Shown here piece by piece: positions 15,630 through 24,530 of a stretch of DNA of 64,000 nt. The stretch is from contig JBDTLT010000001.1 in assembly GCA_039934635.1 (NCBI GenBank), positions 1 through 64,000 of the forward strand, given 5' to 3'. A program made the translations under genes and the position numbers. The DNA is from DATLFA01 sp039934635 (GTDB lineage Bacteria > Actinomycetota > Acidimicrobiia > Acidimicrobiales > WLNW01). Each line of letters opens with the position of its first letter. The first letter of the stretch is position 1. The notes under the pieces are model-generated. The model made no database searches. It saw nothing but the letters and a program-made list of their open reading frames with translations, and was not told the DNA's origin.

Positions 15630-16633
15630 GGCAACCACTCCATGAATCGTGAGAGATATGTGGTGACCGTCGTCGCGCGGTCAGCATGACGGATGTTGCG
15701 CGTACGCCCGTCGTCGAAAGACCGCGACGCGGTGAGCGAGATGATCGAGTGCTTGACTTCGTTGAACAGGCGCCAATAGAGGAAGTGGTCGGCCGTCACC
15801 GTGAAGCCGGTGAGCTCGCAATAGCGCGACAAGAAGTCGTCGACGGGTAGGAACTTTTCGAGACTCCATAGCGACCGGTAGGCCCACGCGAGATCTTCGA
15901 CCGGATCGCCAAGATGCACCATCTCCCAATCGAGCAGCGCGGTGATGTGGCCGTCGTCGTAGAGCAGGTTGCCGAAGCGCAAGTCGCCGTGCACGATCGA
16001 AACTCGATCGGTTGCCGGAGGATGGTCGCGCAGCCAATCGAACGCGAACACCAGGACAGGGAGCGGCTCGAGCCGTTGGCGTTCGAAGATCTCTTCCCAA
16101 TAGGCGACCTGTGCGAGCACAGCCTTGTCGGTCGTAACTGCGGGCAAGATGTCGCCGACGCCCATGGCGCGCCAATCGACTCGATGCAAACGCGCCGCGG
16201 CGTCCGCGAGATCGAGCGCGATCGTGCGGGCCTCGGGATCGTCGGCCGCCCGGCGCAGCAGGCTCATGTCGGCCGTGCCCGCGACGCGTTCGGTGATGAA
16301 GAACGGGTTGCCCAGCGCGCCGTCGGTCGGGTCCATCCACAGCGCTCGGGCAACGGGCACGCCGGTGCCCCAAAGCGCGCGCACGGTGCCGAACTCGGGA
16401 GCGACCTGGGTCTCGAGTTGACCGGCTTCGGCCTTCACGAGCATCACGCACGACACTCGCTCGACCTTGTCGCCATCACGCCATTGCACGGCGAAGCCCC
16501 AGGCCTGCCGAGCGTTGCCGACCGAACTGATCGGTACGAGGTCGACGACCTCGACATCGTGTGCACCCGGCATCTGCGCGGCCACGAACGACTCGAGGTC
16601 GTCCCGCAGCGACCGTGTCTCGGCGACGCTCAC
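15626..16633 (-). CDS. Phosphotransferase family protein (APH/ACAD10-like kinase fold)
   Basis: 335 aa aminoglycoside-phosphotransferase-like enzyme. The catalytic loop HGDLRFGNLL (Brenner motif, about residue 213) and the metal-binding Asp in LLDWEMVHLGDPVEDLAW are intact. The branch closest by eye is the ACAD10/ACAD11-type kinase that phosphorylates hydroxyacyl groups in lipid catabolism, which would suit the acyl-CoA setting; this is inference. It overlaps both neighbours by four bases (ATGA), middle gene of a three-gene unit. Confidence 0.88.
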   Translation of the reverse strand: MSVAETRSLRDDLESFVAAQMPGAHDVEVVDLVPISSVGNARQAWGFAVQWRDGDKVERVSCVMLVKAEAGQLETQVAPEFGTVRALWGTGVPVARALWMDPTDGALGNPFFITERVAGTADMSLLRRAADDPEARTIALDLADAAARLHRVDWRAMGVGDILPAVTTDKAVLAQVAYWEEIFERQRLEPLPVLVFAFDWLRDHPPATDRVSIVHGDLRFGNLLYDDGHITALLDWEMVHLGDPVEDLAWAYRSLWSLEKFLPVDDFLSRYCELTGFTVTADHFLYWRLFNEVKHSIISLTASRSFDDGRTRNIRHADRATTVTTYLSRFMEWLP

Positions 16634-17763
16634 AGGAACGACCAGCCCTCACGACCTTCGATGCACGCGTGGTATGCGTCGGGGTCCATCGGCTGATAGA
16701 TGCCGACGACCGTCTGGCCGGCGCACGTCACGCGACACTGATGCTCGTCGAGGCCGGCGAGATAGGCCCGCGATGCCGGATCACTGACGTCGCGGCGATC
16801 GCCTTCGACGACGTCGTCGCCGACATACGTGCCTTGATGAATCCCCTTGTCGGCCGTGCCGCCGTACATGCCGCAACGCATGTAGGCGGTCTGGTTACCG
16901 ATGCGCTCGTAGTGGACGCGATGCGTCTGACCCGAGGTCAGCGTGTAGTCGAGCACGCCCTCGACGAAGATGTGGGTATCGGGCTCGAAGCGCAGTCGGC
17001 GTTCGGTCTTTGCCACGCGCCCCATGCCCGGGCGCGGATCGCCGAAGTAGTAGAAGATCCGATCGCCCCAGATTGCGAAATCGGCGAACGCCACGAAGTT
17101 GTTGCCGGAGAAGCCGAACGACTTCGGTGCTCCGAGCTCTCCGCTCGGGCGCGGCACTTCGTTGGCCGGGCCGCCAACGCTGCGCCCGATGCCCCAATGG
17201 CGATCGCGCGTGCCGCGACATGAGTCGCGGCTCAAGTCGATGCGGGTGCCGTCGACTCGCACCCAGCCTTCGACTTCACCGAACCCTTCGAACCCGGTGG
17301 TCACGTCGGGACGGCGACCCGGTGGCCACGCGGCGTTGTACGAGCCTGCAGGCTCGCGGTAGACCTGCCGGGTCGTGTCATGGAAATGGATGTCGTAGGT
17401 GATGCCCCAATCGTTGTCCGCGAGCAGGTAGTGCCAGAGTCGCATTCCCCGCACGATGTTGGGACGGATCGGTCCACACCAGAGGTCCATGCGATCGGCA
17501 CCGAGACGCCGAAAGGCGCGCACGGATCGGTGGTCCCCGCGATAGTTGACGATGGCGTATGCCTCGGCAAGATCGAGGTTGGGATAGAAGCTGCCGCCCG
17601 TCGCGACGATGAGTTCGCCCGCGTCGTCGTGAAAGACCGTCCAGTAGCGGTCGTAGGCACGGGGGTCGCTCGACCACATGACGCGGATCGGATCAGGCGT
17701 CTGGTGGATCATGTAGTCGTCGGCCGGCGACAGCGGAAACTGCTCGGCGAAGTGTTCGTCCAT
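16630..17763 (-). CDS. Conserved protein of unknown function, CrtC/DUF7064-7065-like beta protein
   Basis: 377 aa, rich in Tyr, Trp and Gly and apparently all-beta. Short blocks stand out: GGSFYPNLDLAEAYAIVNYRG, WHYLLADNDWGITYDIHFHD, SCRGTRDRHWGIGR in the middle, and FFYYFGD-like strands. The RDRHWG block and layout resemble the lipocalin-like hydroxyneurosporene-hydratase (CrtC) relatives and the DUF7064/7065 family often seen beside phosphotransferases in actinobacterial lipid and steroid regions. No catalytic assignment is safe. First gene of a coupled trio with the phosphotransferase and the 143-aa protein; the start at 17763 faces the divergent acyl-CoA ligase. Confidence 0.8.
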   Translation of the reverse strand: MDEHFAEQFPLSPADDYMIHQTPDPIRVMWSSDPRAYDRYWTVFHDDAGELIVATGGSFYPNLDLAEAYAIVNYRGDHRSVRAFRRLGADRMDLWCGPIRPNIVRGMRLWHYLLADNDWGITYDIHFHDTTRQVYREPAGSYNAAWPPGRRPDVTTGFEGFGEVEGWVRVDGTRIDLSRDSCRGTRDRHWGIGRSVGGPANEVPRPSGELGAPKSFGFSGNNFVAFADFAIWGDRIFYYFGDPRPGMGRVAKTERRLRFEPDTHIFVEGVLDYTLTSGQTHRVHYERIGNQTAYMRCGMYGGTADKGIHQGTYVGDDVVEGDRRDVSDPASRAYLAGLDEHQCRVTCAGQTVVGIYQPMDPDAYHACIEGREGWSFL

Positions 17764-17807
17764 CGTGCCCCTTCCACGGACAGCGGTGCGCGACTATGGC
17801 ACGTAGA

Positions 17808-17820
17808 GGCCCGAGCGGCC
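17808..17820 (+). repeat. GGCCCGAGCGGCC hairpin repeat, copy 3
   Basis: Core with an extended six-pair stem GAGGCC-CGAGC-GGCCTC (17807-17822 region), placed between divergent genes, 15 bases before the acyl-CoA ligase start. The second GAGCGG of the other copies is missing; TCGGGAAG follows instead. Confidence 0.7.
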
Positions 17821-17834
17821 TCGGGAAGACAGCG

Positions 17835-19373
17835 ATGATGGACTCTTCAGTAACCGCGCCGACGTTGTGGGGCCTGGTCGAAGCGCGGGCGGCAGCGACG
17901 CCCGACGCGATAATGCTCATCGACGAGCGTGACCGCTCGATGACGTTCGCCGAGTTTCGCGACGCGTGCGAACGCGCCGCCGCTGGTTTCCATGCGCAGG
18001 GCATTCGGGGCGGCGACACGGTGTCATGGCAGATCCCGACGTGGATCGAGACGTTGGTGTTGATGGCCGCCTTGTCGCGACTCGGCGTGCGCCAGGTGCC
18101 GTTGCTGCCGATCTACCGAGAACGCGAGCTCACGTTCTGCTTGCGCCAGGCCGGGGCCACGACGTTTTATGTGCCCGGTACGTGGCGCGGGTTCGACTAC
18201 GTCGCGCTGGCCGAGCGCGTGCGCGAACGCATCGGGCAATTCGACATCGTCGTGCTCGATCATGTGTTGCCCGAAGGCGATCCGGCGGTGTTGCCGCCGC
18301 CACCTCCATCCGCAGATGCCGATGTCGTTCGCTGGGTGTACTACACCTCGGGCACCACATCTGATCCCAAGGGCGCGCAACACACCGACCACACGTCGAT
18401 CGCTTCGGGCGTCGCGTTCAACGACGCCCAAGGCCCGCGGCCCGACGATCGCTACGGCGTGGCGTTTCCGTTCACCCACGTCGGCGGGTTGGGCAATCTC
18501 TGCGCGGTGCTCAGTGCCGGGTTCAGTTTGGTGATCACCGAATTCTTCGACCCGCCGGTGTCGGTCGAGCTCTTCCGCCGGCATGGTTGCACGATGGTCG
18601 GCGGCGGCCCGATCTTCTTCAAGATCTTCCTCGACGAACAGCGCAAGCAACCGGGCACGCCGATCCTGCCCAAGCTGCGTTTCATGACGGGCGGGGGCGC
18701 GCCGATGCCGCCCGAACTGCACTACGAGGTCAAGCGCGAGATGGGCGGCCTGGGTTGTGCCAACGGCTGGGGCATGACCGAGAGCTGCATCACCGCCATC
18801 AACGATCCGAGAGACACCGACGAGCACATCGCGGAGACATCCGGTAAGCCGATCCCTTCGGTAGAGGTGCGCGTCGTGTTGGCCGACGGCAGTGACGCGC
18901 CGGCCGAGGTCGATGGCGAGCTGCGCATTCGCGGCGAGCGTGTCTTCAAGGGCTACCTCGACCCCGTGCTCAACGAGACGGCGTTCGACGCCGACGGGTG
19001 GTTCTGTACGGGCGACGTCGGTCATCTGACGCGCGACGGGTATGTCGTCGTGACCGGGCGACTGAAGGACATCATCATCCGCAAGGGCGAGAACATCAGC
19101 GCCAAGGAAGTCGAAGATCTGCTCTATGCGCATCCCGACATTGCGGATGCCGCGGTGATCGGCTTGCCCGACCGTGACAGCGGCGAGCGCGTCTGTGCGG
19201 TCGTCACGATGGTCGAGGGCCGCAGCCTCACCTTGGCCGAGCTGACGCGCTATTGCGTCGATGCCGGGGTGATGCGCCAGAAGATCCCCGAGCAGCTCGA
19301 GATCGTGCAGTCATTGCCCCGCAACGCCACTGGCAAAGTCCTCAAGCACGAGCTGCGCACCAAGTTCGTCTGA
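17835..19373 (+). CDS. AMP-forming acyl-CoA synthetase (CoA ligase), paralogue
   Basis: 512 aa, co-linear with the ligase at 329-1876 and sharing long blocks with it (for example GTWRGFDY, FRTGD-like region and RLKDIIIR). Motifs: YYTSGTTSDPKGAQHTD near residue 169, GWGMTESCI, GDVGHLTRDG, GRLKDIIIRKGENIS and the C-terminal lysine in ATGK near 500. Activates an acid to its CoA thioester. The double ATG at 17835/17838 follows GGAAG; the 13 extra residues upstream would translate the hairpin repeat and were rejected. Expressed away from the unknown trio on the minus strand. Confidence 0.93.
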   Translation: MMDSSVTAPTLWGLVEARAAATPDAIMLIDERDRSMTFAEFRDACERAAAGFHAQGIRGGDTVSWQIPTWIETLVLMAALSRLGVRQVPLLPIYRERELTFCLRQAGATTFYVPGTWRGFDYVALAERVRERIGQFDIVVLDHVLPEGDPAVLPPPPPSADADVVRWVYYTSGTTSDPKGAQHTDHTSIASGVAFNDAQGPRPDDRYGVAFPFTHVGGLGNLCAVLSAGFSLVITEFFDPPVSVELFRRHGCTMVGGGPIFFKIFLDEQRKQPGTPILPKLRFMTGGGAPMPPELHYEVKREMGGLGCANGWGMTESCITAINDPRDTDEHIAETSGKPIPSVEVRVVLADGSDAPAEVDGELRIRGERVFKGYLDPVLNETAFDADGWFCTGDVGHLTRDGYVVVTGRLKDIIIRKGENISAKEVEDLLYAHPDIADAAVIGLPDRDSGERVCAVVTMVEGRSLTLAELTRYCVDAGVMRQKIPEQLEIVQSLPRNATGKVLKHELRTKFV

Positions 19374-19400
19374 TTTGCTCGCAGCCATTGGGCGAACGAT

Positions 19401-21623
19401 TCAGCCATTGCCCCAATCGCAACGGTAATGGGTGGTCTCGTAATGACCGACGGCCATCAACTCGTCGAAGTACCGACGCGTTTCGATGCTCACCCGGTAC
19501 GCGCCGTCGGCGCCGAGTTGCATGATCTCCTCCGCGAATATGGTGGACGGATCGATGTCGTGGTCGCCGGTGACGATGCCCCATTGGGTCTTGACCTCCA
19601 CGGGGTGGCCGGGGCTCACGCACTGATCGAGCCGCGGATCCGTCACGCTTTTGAGGATGACGAACGGCTGGTCGCCGATCGGCGCGTTTTCGATGTCGTT
19701 ACCCATGCTGTAATCGAGCAACGACTTGCCCGATTTGCGACTTGTCGCGCTTGTGCAGTCAGCGACCACCTCGAGACCGGTGTTGCCGATATCGACCGGC
19801 GCAGGAAACAGGACCTCGTAACGGTCGGCGCCGACCCAGGTCATCTCGAACGCCGTGACTCCAGCGGGCGGCGGATCGGCGTAGGGCGACGAAGTGACGC
19901 GCCGGTTGGGCGACTTCCATACAACGACCCTGCCGGGGGTGGCGCCGTTGTCGCAGGTTCCGGTTGACCACCCGTAGTCGGCCGCGAACCCGGTTTCCTT
20001 GGCCCGGAACCGAACGGGCCGTGCTTGCGGCGTTGTTGTCGATGGTGTCACCGAACCGGTTCGCGAGATCGTGGAGGGGCCCGGTCCGCCGGCGACGGTC
20101 GTCGTCGGGCCAGAGGCCGCGGATGGGGGACCTTGACTACCGCGGGTCGCCATCGCGACGCTCGCGGCGAGCACGACCACCGCAAAAGTGACCGCGGCGC
20201 CCACCACCCCGCGACTCAATTTGCGCGTGGGCCTGGGTCCATGTGTGCGAGAGGAGGGCTCGGGGGGCGAAGAGTTCGACTCGGGTTGCGAACGGTCATC
20301 GCGGCGATCCTTGTCGTCGCGCGAACTGCGACCACCGTTTCCGGCGTGCGACCGATCGATCATCGACTGGATGCGGCCGAGGGGTGCACCGGGCCGTGGT
20401 TCGTTCGGTGCCAGGTCGTCCGCGGAGACATGGTCATAGAGCGAGGCCCGCTCGACATCGGCGGCCGAGTTGAGTCGAGAAGCGTTGGGCGGGGAGGCGA
20501 GGTAGCGGCCGATGGCATCGTCGAGGCGGCCGGTGTCGAGGTCGGCGAGGAAGACGGCGAGTTCACGGCGGGGCACCGCAACGAACGCGGTGCGTACGCC
20601 GACGGCCGCGAAAATCACCACGTCCCACGACATGACTGCGGCGCTGATGCGACCACACGGCCGGGCTCGGTCGGCGATCGCATCACCGAACGCAGATCCA
20701 TCACTGACTTGTTCGATAGAGAACGCCTGCTCGAGCGGCGCCGACTCGGTCGGCAACGGCGAGAGTCCCGCGACCATGCGATCGGTTGCGGCGAGGTCGT
20801 CGTCGTCGGCTAGCCCGGCGCCGGTGAGCGCATCTCGGGCGACCGCCCAGCCCTCTTCGAGTTGGTGCTGCGCAGTGGTGATGCCTCGCCGGCCGCGCAG
20901 GCTTGCGAGGCGTCCGGCGGCGTAGAGGTCGATTCCGAACCCGCAGCGGTCGACGTACCATCCGGTGCGCTGCGCCGCGGGAGCGAGGGCGACGTCGATG
21001 ATCGGCGGCAGTTGCCGGCGGTACCGGCGGTCGTTCACGGCTCGGATCGACGCCAGCACACTTCCGGCGGCGAAGGCCGTGGCACCGCGCAACGCAGCAT
21101 CCGTCGCGTACTCGCCGCACAATTCGATGCGTCCCGGTCGCGTGCGCACGAGCAGACCCGGCGAATCGCGACCGTCGAGCAACAACATCATCGGCGCCGC
21201 GAAGCGTTGGGCGTAGATCGACGCCACCCGCGAGGTCAGGCGGGTGGGGGTGGCGACGGAGATATGCGTCGAGTAACCGTGCAGCGACAGGTGTACAGGC
21301 AGCGCGTCGCGCAGCGACTTGTGGGCCAGTGTCACCCGTCCGTGAAGATTTCTGACGAAGCCAGGTTCGCACTCGACCGGCGCGACAGCGATCTCAGCCT
21401 CGCGTCCGTCTGCGGTGATGATCCCGCCCCACGAGCAGCGGTACGCCTGACGATCGCTCGCATCGATGCGACGACCGTCGACCGCCAAGCCCCCAACGAT
21501 GCTGCGGAAATCGATTTGCTCGGTGCCGTGAAGGACACGGAACTCGTTCTCGAGGCCGAGCAACGGCGATTCGGCCGGCGCGGCGGCGTCGAGCATCAGA
21601 GTGGTGCCGCGCGAGGCGCGCAT
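19401..21623 (-). CDS. Membrane-anchored protein: ligase-like cytoplasmic domain, one TM, extracytoplasmic domain
   Basis: 740 aa. The N-terminal domain (about 18-400) opens LLGLENEFRVL (a GxExE motif as in glutamate-cysteine ligase and the Pup ligase/Dop superfamily), then ADGREAEIAVAPVE near 75 and HGYSTHISVA near 115, all in the order seen in that superfamily's metal/ATP site. A charged, disordered linker (about 415-470) leads to one transmembrane helix (VVGAAVTFAVVVLAASVAMA, about 471-491), a Thr/Pro/Gly-rich linker and a C-terminal domain of about 200 aa outside the cell with four cysteines (STGTC, VADC, LDQC, YRC). I do not know a characterised protein of this architecture; the fold call is an inference from motifs. 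It lies 15 bases after a small gene on the same strand. Confidence 0.65.
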   Translation of the reverse strand: MRASRGTTLMLDAAAPAESPLLGLENEFRVLHGTEQIDFRSIVGGLAVDGRRIDASDRQAYRCSWGGIITADGREAEIAVAPVECEPGFVRNLHGRVTLAHKSLRDALPVHLSLHGYSTHISVATPTRLTSRVASIYAQRFAAPMMLLLDGRDSPGLLVRTRPGRIELCGEYATDAALRGATAFAAGSVLASIRAVNDRRYRRQLPPIIDVALAPAAQRTGWYVDRCGFGIDLYAAGRLASLRGRRGITTAQHQLEEGWAVARDALTGAGLADDDDLAATDRMVAGLSPLPTESAPLEQAFSIEQVSDGSAFGDAIADRARPCGRISAAVMSWDVVIFAAVGVRTAFVAVPRRELAVFLADLDTGRLDDAIGRYLASPPNASRLNSAADVERASLYDHVSADDLAPNEPRPGAPLGRIQSMIDRSHAGNGGRSSRDDKDRRDDRSQPESNSSPPEPSSRTHGPRPTRKLSRGVVGAAVTFAVVVLAASVAMATRGSQGPPSAASGPTTTVAGGPGPSTISRTGSVTPSTTTPQARPVRFRAKETGFAADYGWSTGTCDNGATPGRVVVWKSPNRRVTSSPYADPPPAGVTAFEMTWVGADRYEVLFPAPVDIGNTGLEVVADCTSATSRKSGKSLLDYSMGNDIENAPIGDQPFVILKSVTDPRLDQCVSPGHPVEVKTQWGIVTGDHDIDPSTIFAEEIMQLGADGAYRVSIETRRYFDELMAVGHYETTHYRCDWGNG

Positions 21624-21638
21624 TGACAGTCCTCTATC

Positions 21639-21908
21639 TCAGGAGGGCGACGACGGCGTTGCGGACGGAGGCAGCTCAGGATCGACCATGTCGTGTGGGG
21701 CATCTTCGGCGGACGCCCGAGCTTCCTTCAGGCGATCACGAGCCTCGCCTACCGCGGCGTCGACCCCGGCGCCGATCACCTTGCTGCGAAGCGTTTCGGC
21801 GCCTTGCACAACAGTGGAGGTGACCACACTGCTCGTGCGCTCGATGACGGAAGGTCCCGTCGCCACCACCGCGAAGTTCGGATCGACAACGTTGCCCTTT
21901 TCTCCCAT
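21639..21908 (-). CDS. Small helical/disordered protein of unknown function
   Basis: 89 aa from ATG 21908, which follows GGTGAGGCGGAA; an in-frame ATG at 21983 would add 25 residues. The sequence is a probable amphipathic helix (SVIERTSSVVTSTVVQGAE, then GVDAAVGEARDRLKEARA) with a disordered Pro/Ser tail. No known domain. The size and placement just upstream of a ligase-like membrane protein suggest a partner or substrate, but it does not end in the Gly-Gly-Gln/Glu of Pup. Confidence 0.55.
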   Translation of the reverse strand: MGEKGNVVDPNFAVVATGPSVIERTSSVVTSTVVQGAETLRSKVIGAGVDAAVGEARDRLKEARASAEDAPHDMVDPELPPSATPSSPS

Positions 21909-22055
21909 TTCCGCCTCACCAGAATCGACGGCCACGTCTCGCAGCCGGTGCCGGATGATGATCGCGGGCGGTGCAGGGAGCACGAAAGAGTCGTTCGCAC
22001 CTTTGACCAGCTGTCTGTAGGGGCGACGGCTCCGCCTGTCGAGCGCGAACCCCGG

Positions 22056-24521
22056 TCAGTCGTTGACGGACATCGTTTCGAAGACGGCCTTGTCGCGGCA
22101 GAGGTCGTCGATCTCGGCTTCGGCGAAGCCGAACTCTCGCAGGATCTCGCGCGTGTGTTGGCCCACGAGCGGAGGAGGGCCCCACACGCGACCCGGCGTG
22201 TCGGAGAAGTCGATCTGCAGCCCGGCGTGTTCGAAGCGGCCGAGCTCGGGATGGTCGTAGGTGACCACACGACCGGCGGCGAGCATCTCTGCGTCGTCGA
22301 AGAAGTGGCGACCGAACTCTTCGTCGGATATCTCGCACGGCACGCCGTGTTCGTCGAGTAACGCGAACCAGTCGCCGGCTGATTTCGCCGCGAACACAGT
22401 GTCGAGCACCGCGCCGAGCGCGCGGTCGTTGTCGGCGCGTGATGTCGCCGTTGCGAATCGAGCGTCGGAGGACAGCCCTGCATGGCCGAGCGCGCCGATC
22501 AATGCCTGCCAATGCTCGTCGGTCACCGCGGCGAGGCAGAGCCATCCGTCGGCGGTCTCGTAGAGGCGATAGAGCGCGGTGATGCCGCGCTGCATGCCGT
22601 CGAGACGTGGCCGCGCCAGGCCGTTGCCGTCGCCGTCGAGCGCGGCGTAGGAGGTCGTCAGCATCCCCGCGTTGATGATGGAAGTGTCGACGCGCTGACC
22701 CACGCCGGTGCGGGCGCGGTGATACAGGGCCTGGATGACACCGATGGCGGAGAGGAACCCGTTGCCGGTGTCGCCCATCGACGTGAGGCTCCAAAACGGA
22801 ACGCCACCATCGGACATGCCGCCGTCTTCGTACTGCGTGCCCGACAGCGCGTTACCGGTCTGATCATTGGCCGGGCTGTCACTGCGGGGACCGTCTTCGA
22901 AACCACGCGTGTGGCAGTAGATGATCGACGGGTTCACGGCCCGCATCGAGTCTTCGTCGACGCCGAGACGCAGCGCCGCTTTGTAGCGCATGTTGGAATG
23001 CACGACGTCGGCGTCGGCGACGAGCCGGTGCAGCACCGCCATGCCATCGGGGGTCTTGAGGTTGATGCCGACGCTGCGCTTGCCACGGTTGGCGCCCATG
23101 GCGATGTGCGTGCAGTGCCACCACGGATCACGCAGCGCGTTGACTTTGATCACCGTCGCGCCGAGATCGGCCAGCACCTGTGTGCCGAACGGGCCGGCCA
23201 CCGCGAACCCGAGGTCGATGACCTTGACTCCGGCGAGCGGTGCGGCGAGCTGACCGTCGCCCGGCGCGGCGACCACAACGGCCGCGCCATCGTTGCGGAT
23301 GGCGTCGGCTTGGGACTTGACCACGGCGCTGTGTTGGCCTTTGCGCGGCGCCGCACCCTGCACTCGCCCGGGTGTCTCGTGCAACCGGTAGACGAGGCCG
23401 ACGTGACGCAGCCGCCCGAGATCGGGATCGTCGACTTCGACGACGACGCCTTCGTCGATGAGCGCTTGATCACACAAGGCTTCTTCGGGAGTGCGGATCT
23501 GTTGCAACGGCGTGCCGTAGTCGCGGGCAACGCGCACCCAGTCGGTGCTGGGGAAGCGCTTCATCGCCGCGGCCATCTCGGGGTGATAGTGCGCGAGCAC
23601 GAGCACGTTCTCGGGGTCGTTGCCGACTCGATCGGGATCGTTGCGCACGTTGGAGATGCCGCGCCGCGACTCCAGCCTGTCGCCGTCGGCGCTCGACAGC
23701 ACGAACATCGGATTCGGAACCCACTGGTGCACCCACCGACCATCGGCGCATTCGAAATGACCCTTCGGAGCACGACCGTCGGTGATCCACATGCGAAATC
23801 CGGTGGCATAAGGATTGTCGACGCGCATCCACTTGCCCATCGTCAACGCCATCGCGCCTTGCAGCAACGACGTCTCGACGAGCTGACCGCGCCCCGTCGT
23901 TTCGCGCGCCAACAGCGCCGCGTTGATACCGGTGGTTGCCAAGTACGCAGTCGCCAGCGACGGCCACGTCGAGTAGCTGAAGATAGGCCCGGAGCGAGGT
24001 GATCCGGGCGCGCATCCCGGGGGCAACTCGAGATCGGGCACCGGTGGCTCGAGGCCGTGGATGTGGTCGATGGGGCCGCCGGGCCAACTGCGTTGCTCAC
24101 GTTGCAGCCCGAGGCGAGCGGCGACCAGTGCGTCGTAGGCGGGCCGCTGCGAATGGCGGTTGCCGCGGCCGTAACCGGTGATCGAGCAATAGATCAGCCG
24201 AGGGTTGCGCGCCGCGAGCGCGGCGTAGTCGATGCCAAGGCGCGTCGTGACGCCAGGGCGAAAGCTCTCGACGACGACGTCAGCTTGGCTCGCGAGGGCC
24301 AGCAGTCGCTCGCGATCGTCGGTCTGCTCGAGGTCGAGCACAGCACTGCGCTTGCCCCGTGCCCACACTCGAGAGCCGGGCCACGCCGCGAACGGATCAG
24401 GGTCGGGCGACTCGATGCGCGTGACGGCCGCGCCGTTGTCGGCGAGCAACATCGTGGCGATCGGGCCGGCGACACCCTGGGACAGGTCGATGACGGTGAG
24501 TCCTTCGAGCACGCTGGTCAT
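22056..24521 (-). CDS. Fused double-length class III CoA-transferase (CaiB/BaiF family)
   Basis: 821 aa, two CaiB/BaiF units: the first from the N-terminus (VLEGLTVIDLSQGVAGPIATMLLADNGA), the second from about residue 431 (PLAGVKVIDLGFAVAGPFGTQVLADLGA). The second half keeps the active-site aspartate context MGDTGNGFLSAI; the first half has STWPSLATAYL at that position, without Asp. Expected role is CoA exchange between acids inside a catabolic route. It is very similar over its whole length to 42598-45060. Ten bases downstream of the amidohydrolase at 24531 on the same strand, so both are expressed together. Confidence 0.9.
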   Translation of the reverse strand: MTSVLEGLTVIDLSQGVAGPIATMLLADNGAAVTRIESPDPDPFAAWPGSRVWARGKRSAVLDLEQTDDRERLLALASQADVVVESFRPGVTTRLGIDYAALAARNPRLIYCSITGYGRGNRHSQRPAYDALVAARLGLQREQRSWPGGPIDHIHGLEPPVPDLELPPGCAPGSPRSGPIFSYSTWPSLATAYLATTGINAALLARETTGRGQLVETSLLQGAMALTMGKWMRVDNPYATGFRMWITDGRAPKGHFECADGRWVHQWVPNPMFVLSSADGDRLESRRGISNVRNDPDRVGNDPENVLVLAHYHPEMAAAMKRFPSTDWVRVARDYGTPLQQIRTPEEALCDQALIDEGVVVEVDDPDLGRLRHVGLVYRLHETPGRVQGAAPRKGQHSAVVKSQADAIRNDGAAVVVAAPGDGQLAAPLAGVKVIDLGFAVAGPFGTQVLADLGATVIKVNALRDPWWHCTHIAMGANRGKRSVGINLKTPDGMAVLHRLVADADVVHSNMRYKAALRLGVDEDSMRAVNPSIIYCHTRGFEDGPRSDSPANDQTGNALSGTQYEDGGMSDGGVPFWSLTSMGDTGNGFLSAIGVIQALYHRARTGVGQRVDTSIINAGMLTTSYAALDGDGNGLARPRLDGMQRGITALYRLYETADGWLCLAAVTDEHWQALIGALGHAGLSSDARFATATSRADNDRALGAVLDTVFAAKSAGDWFALLDEHGVPCEISDEEFGRHFFDDAEMLAAGRVVTYDHPELGRFEHAGLQIDFSDTPGRVWGPPPLVGQHTREILREFGFAEAEIDDLCRDKAVFETMSVND

Positions 24522-24530
24522 GGCGGCCGC

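Noticed and set aside
22482..24002. 506-aa plus-strand open frame opposite the fused CoA-transferase
   Set aside because: Low-complexity His/Val/Gly composition typical of antisense shadows; the minus-strand protein is fully conserved.
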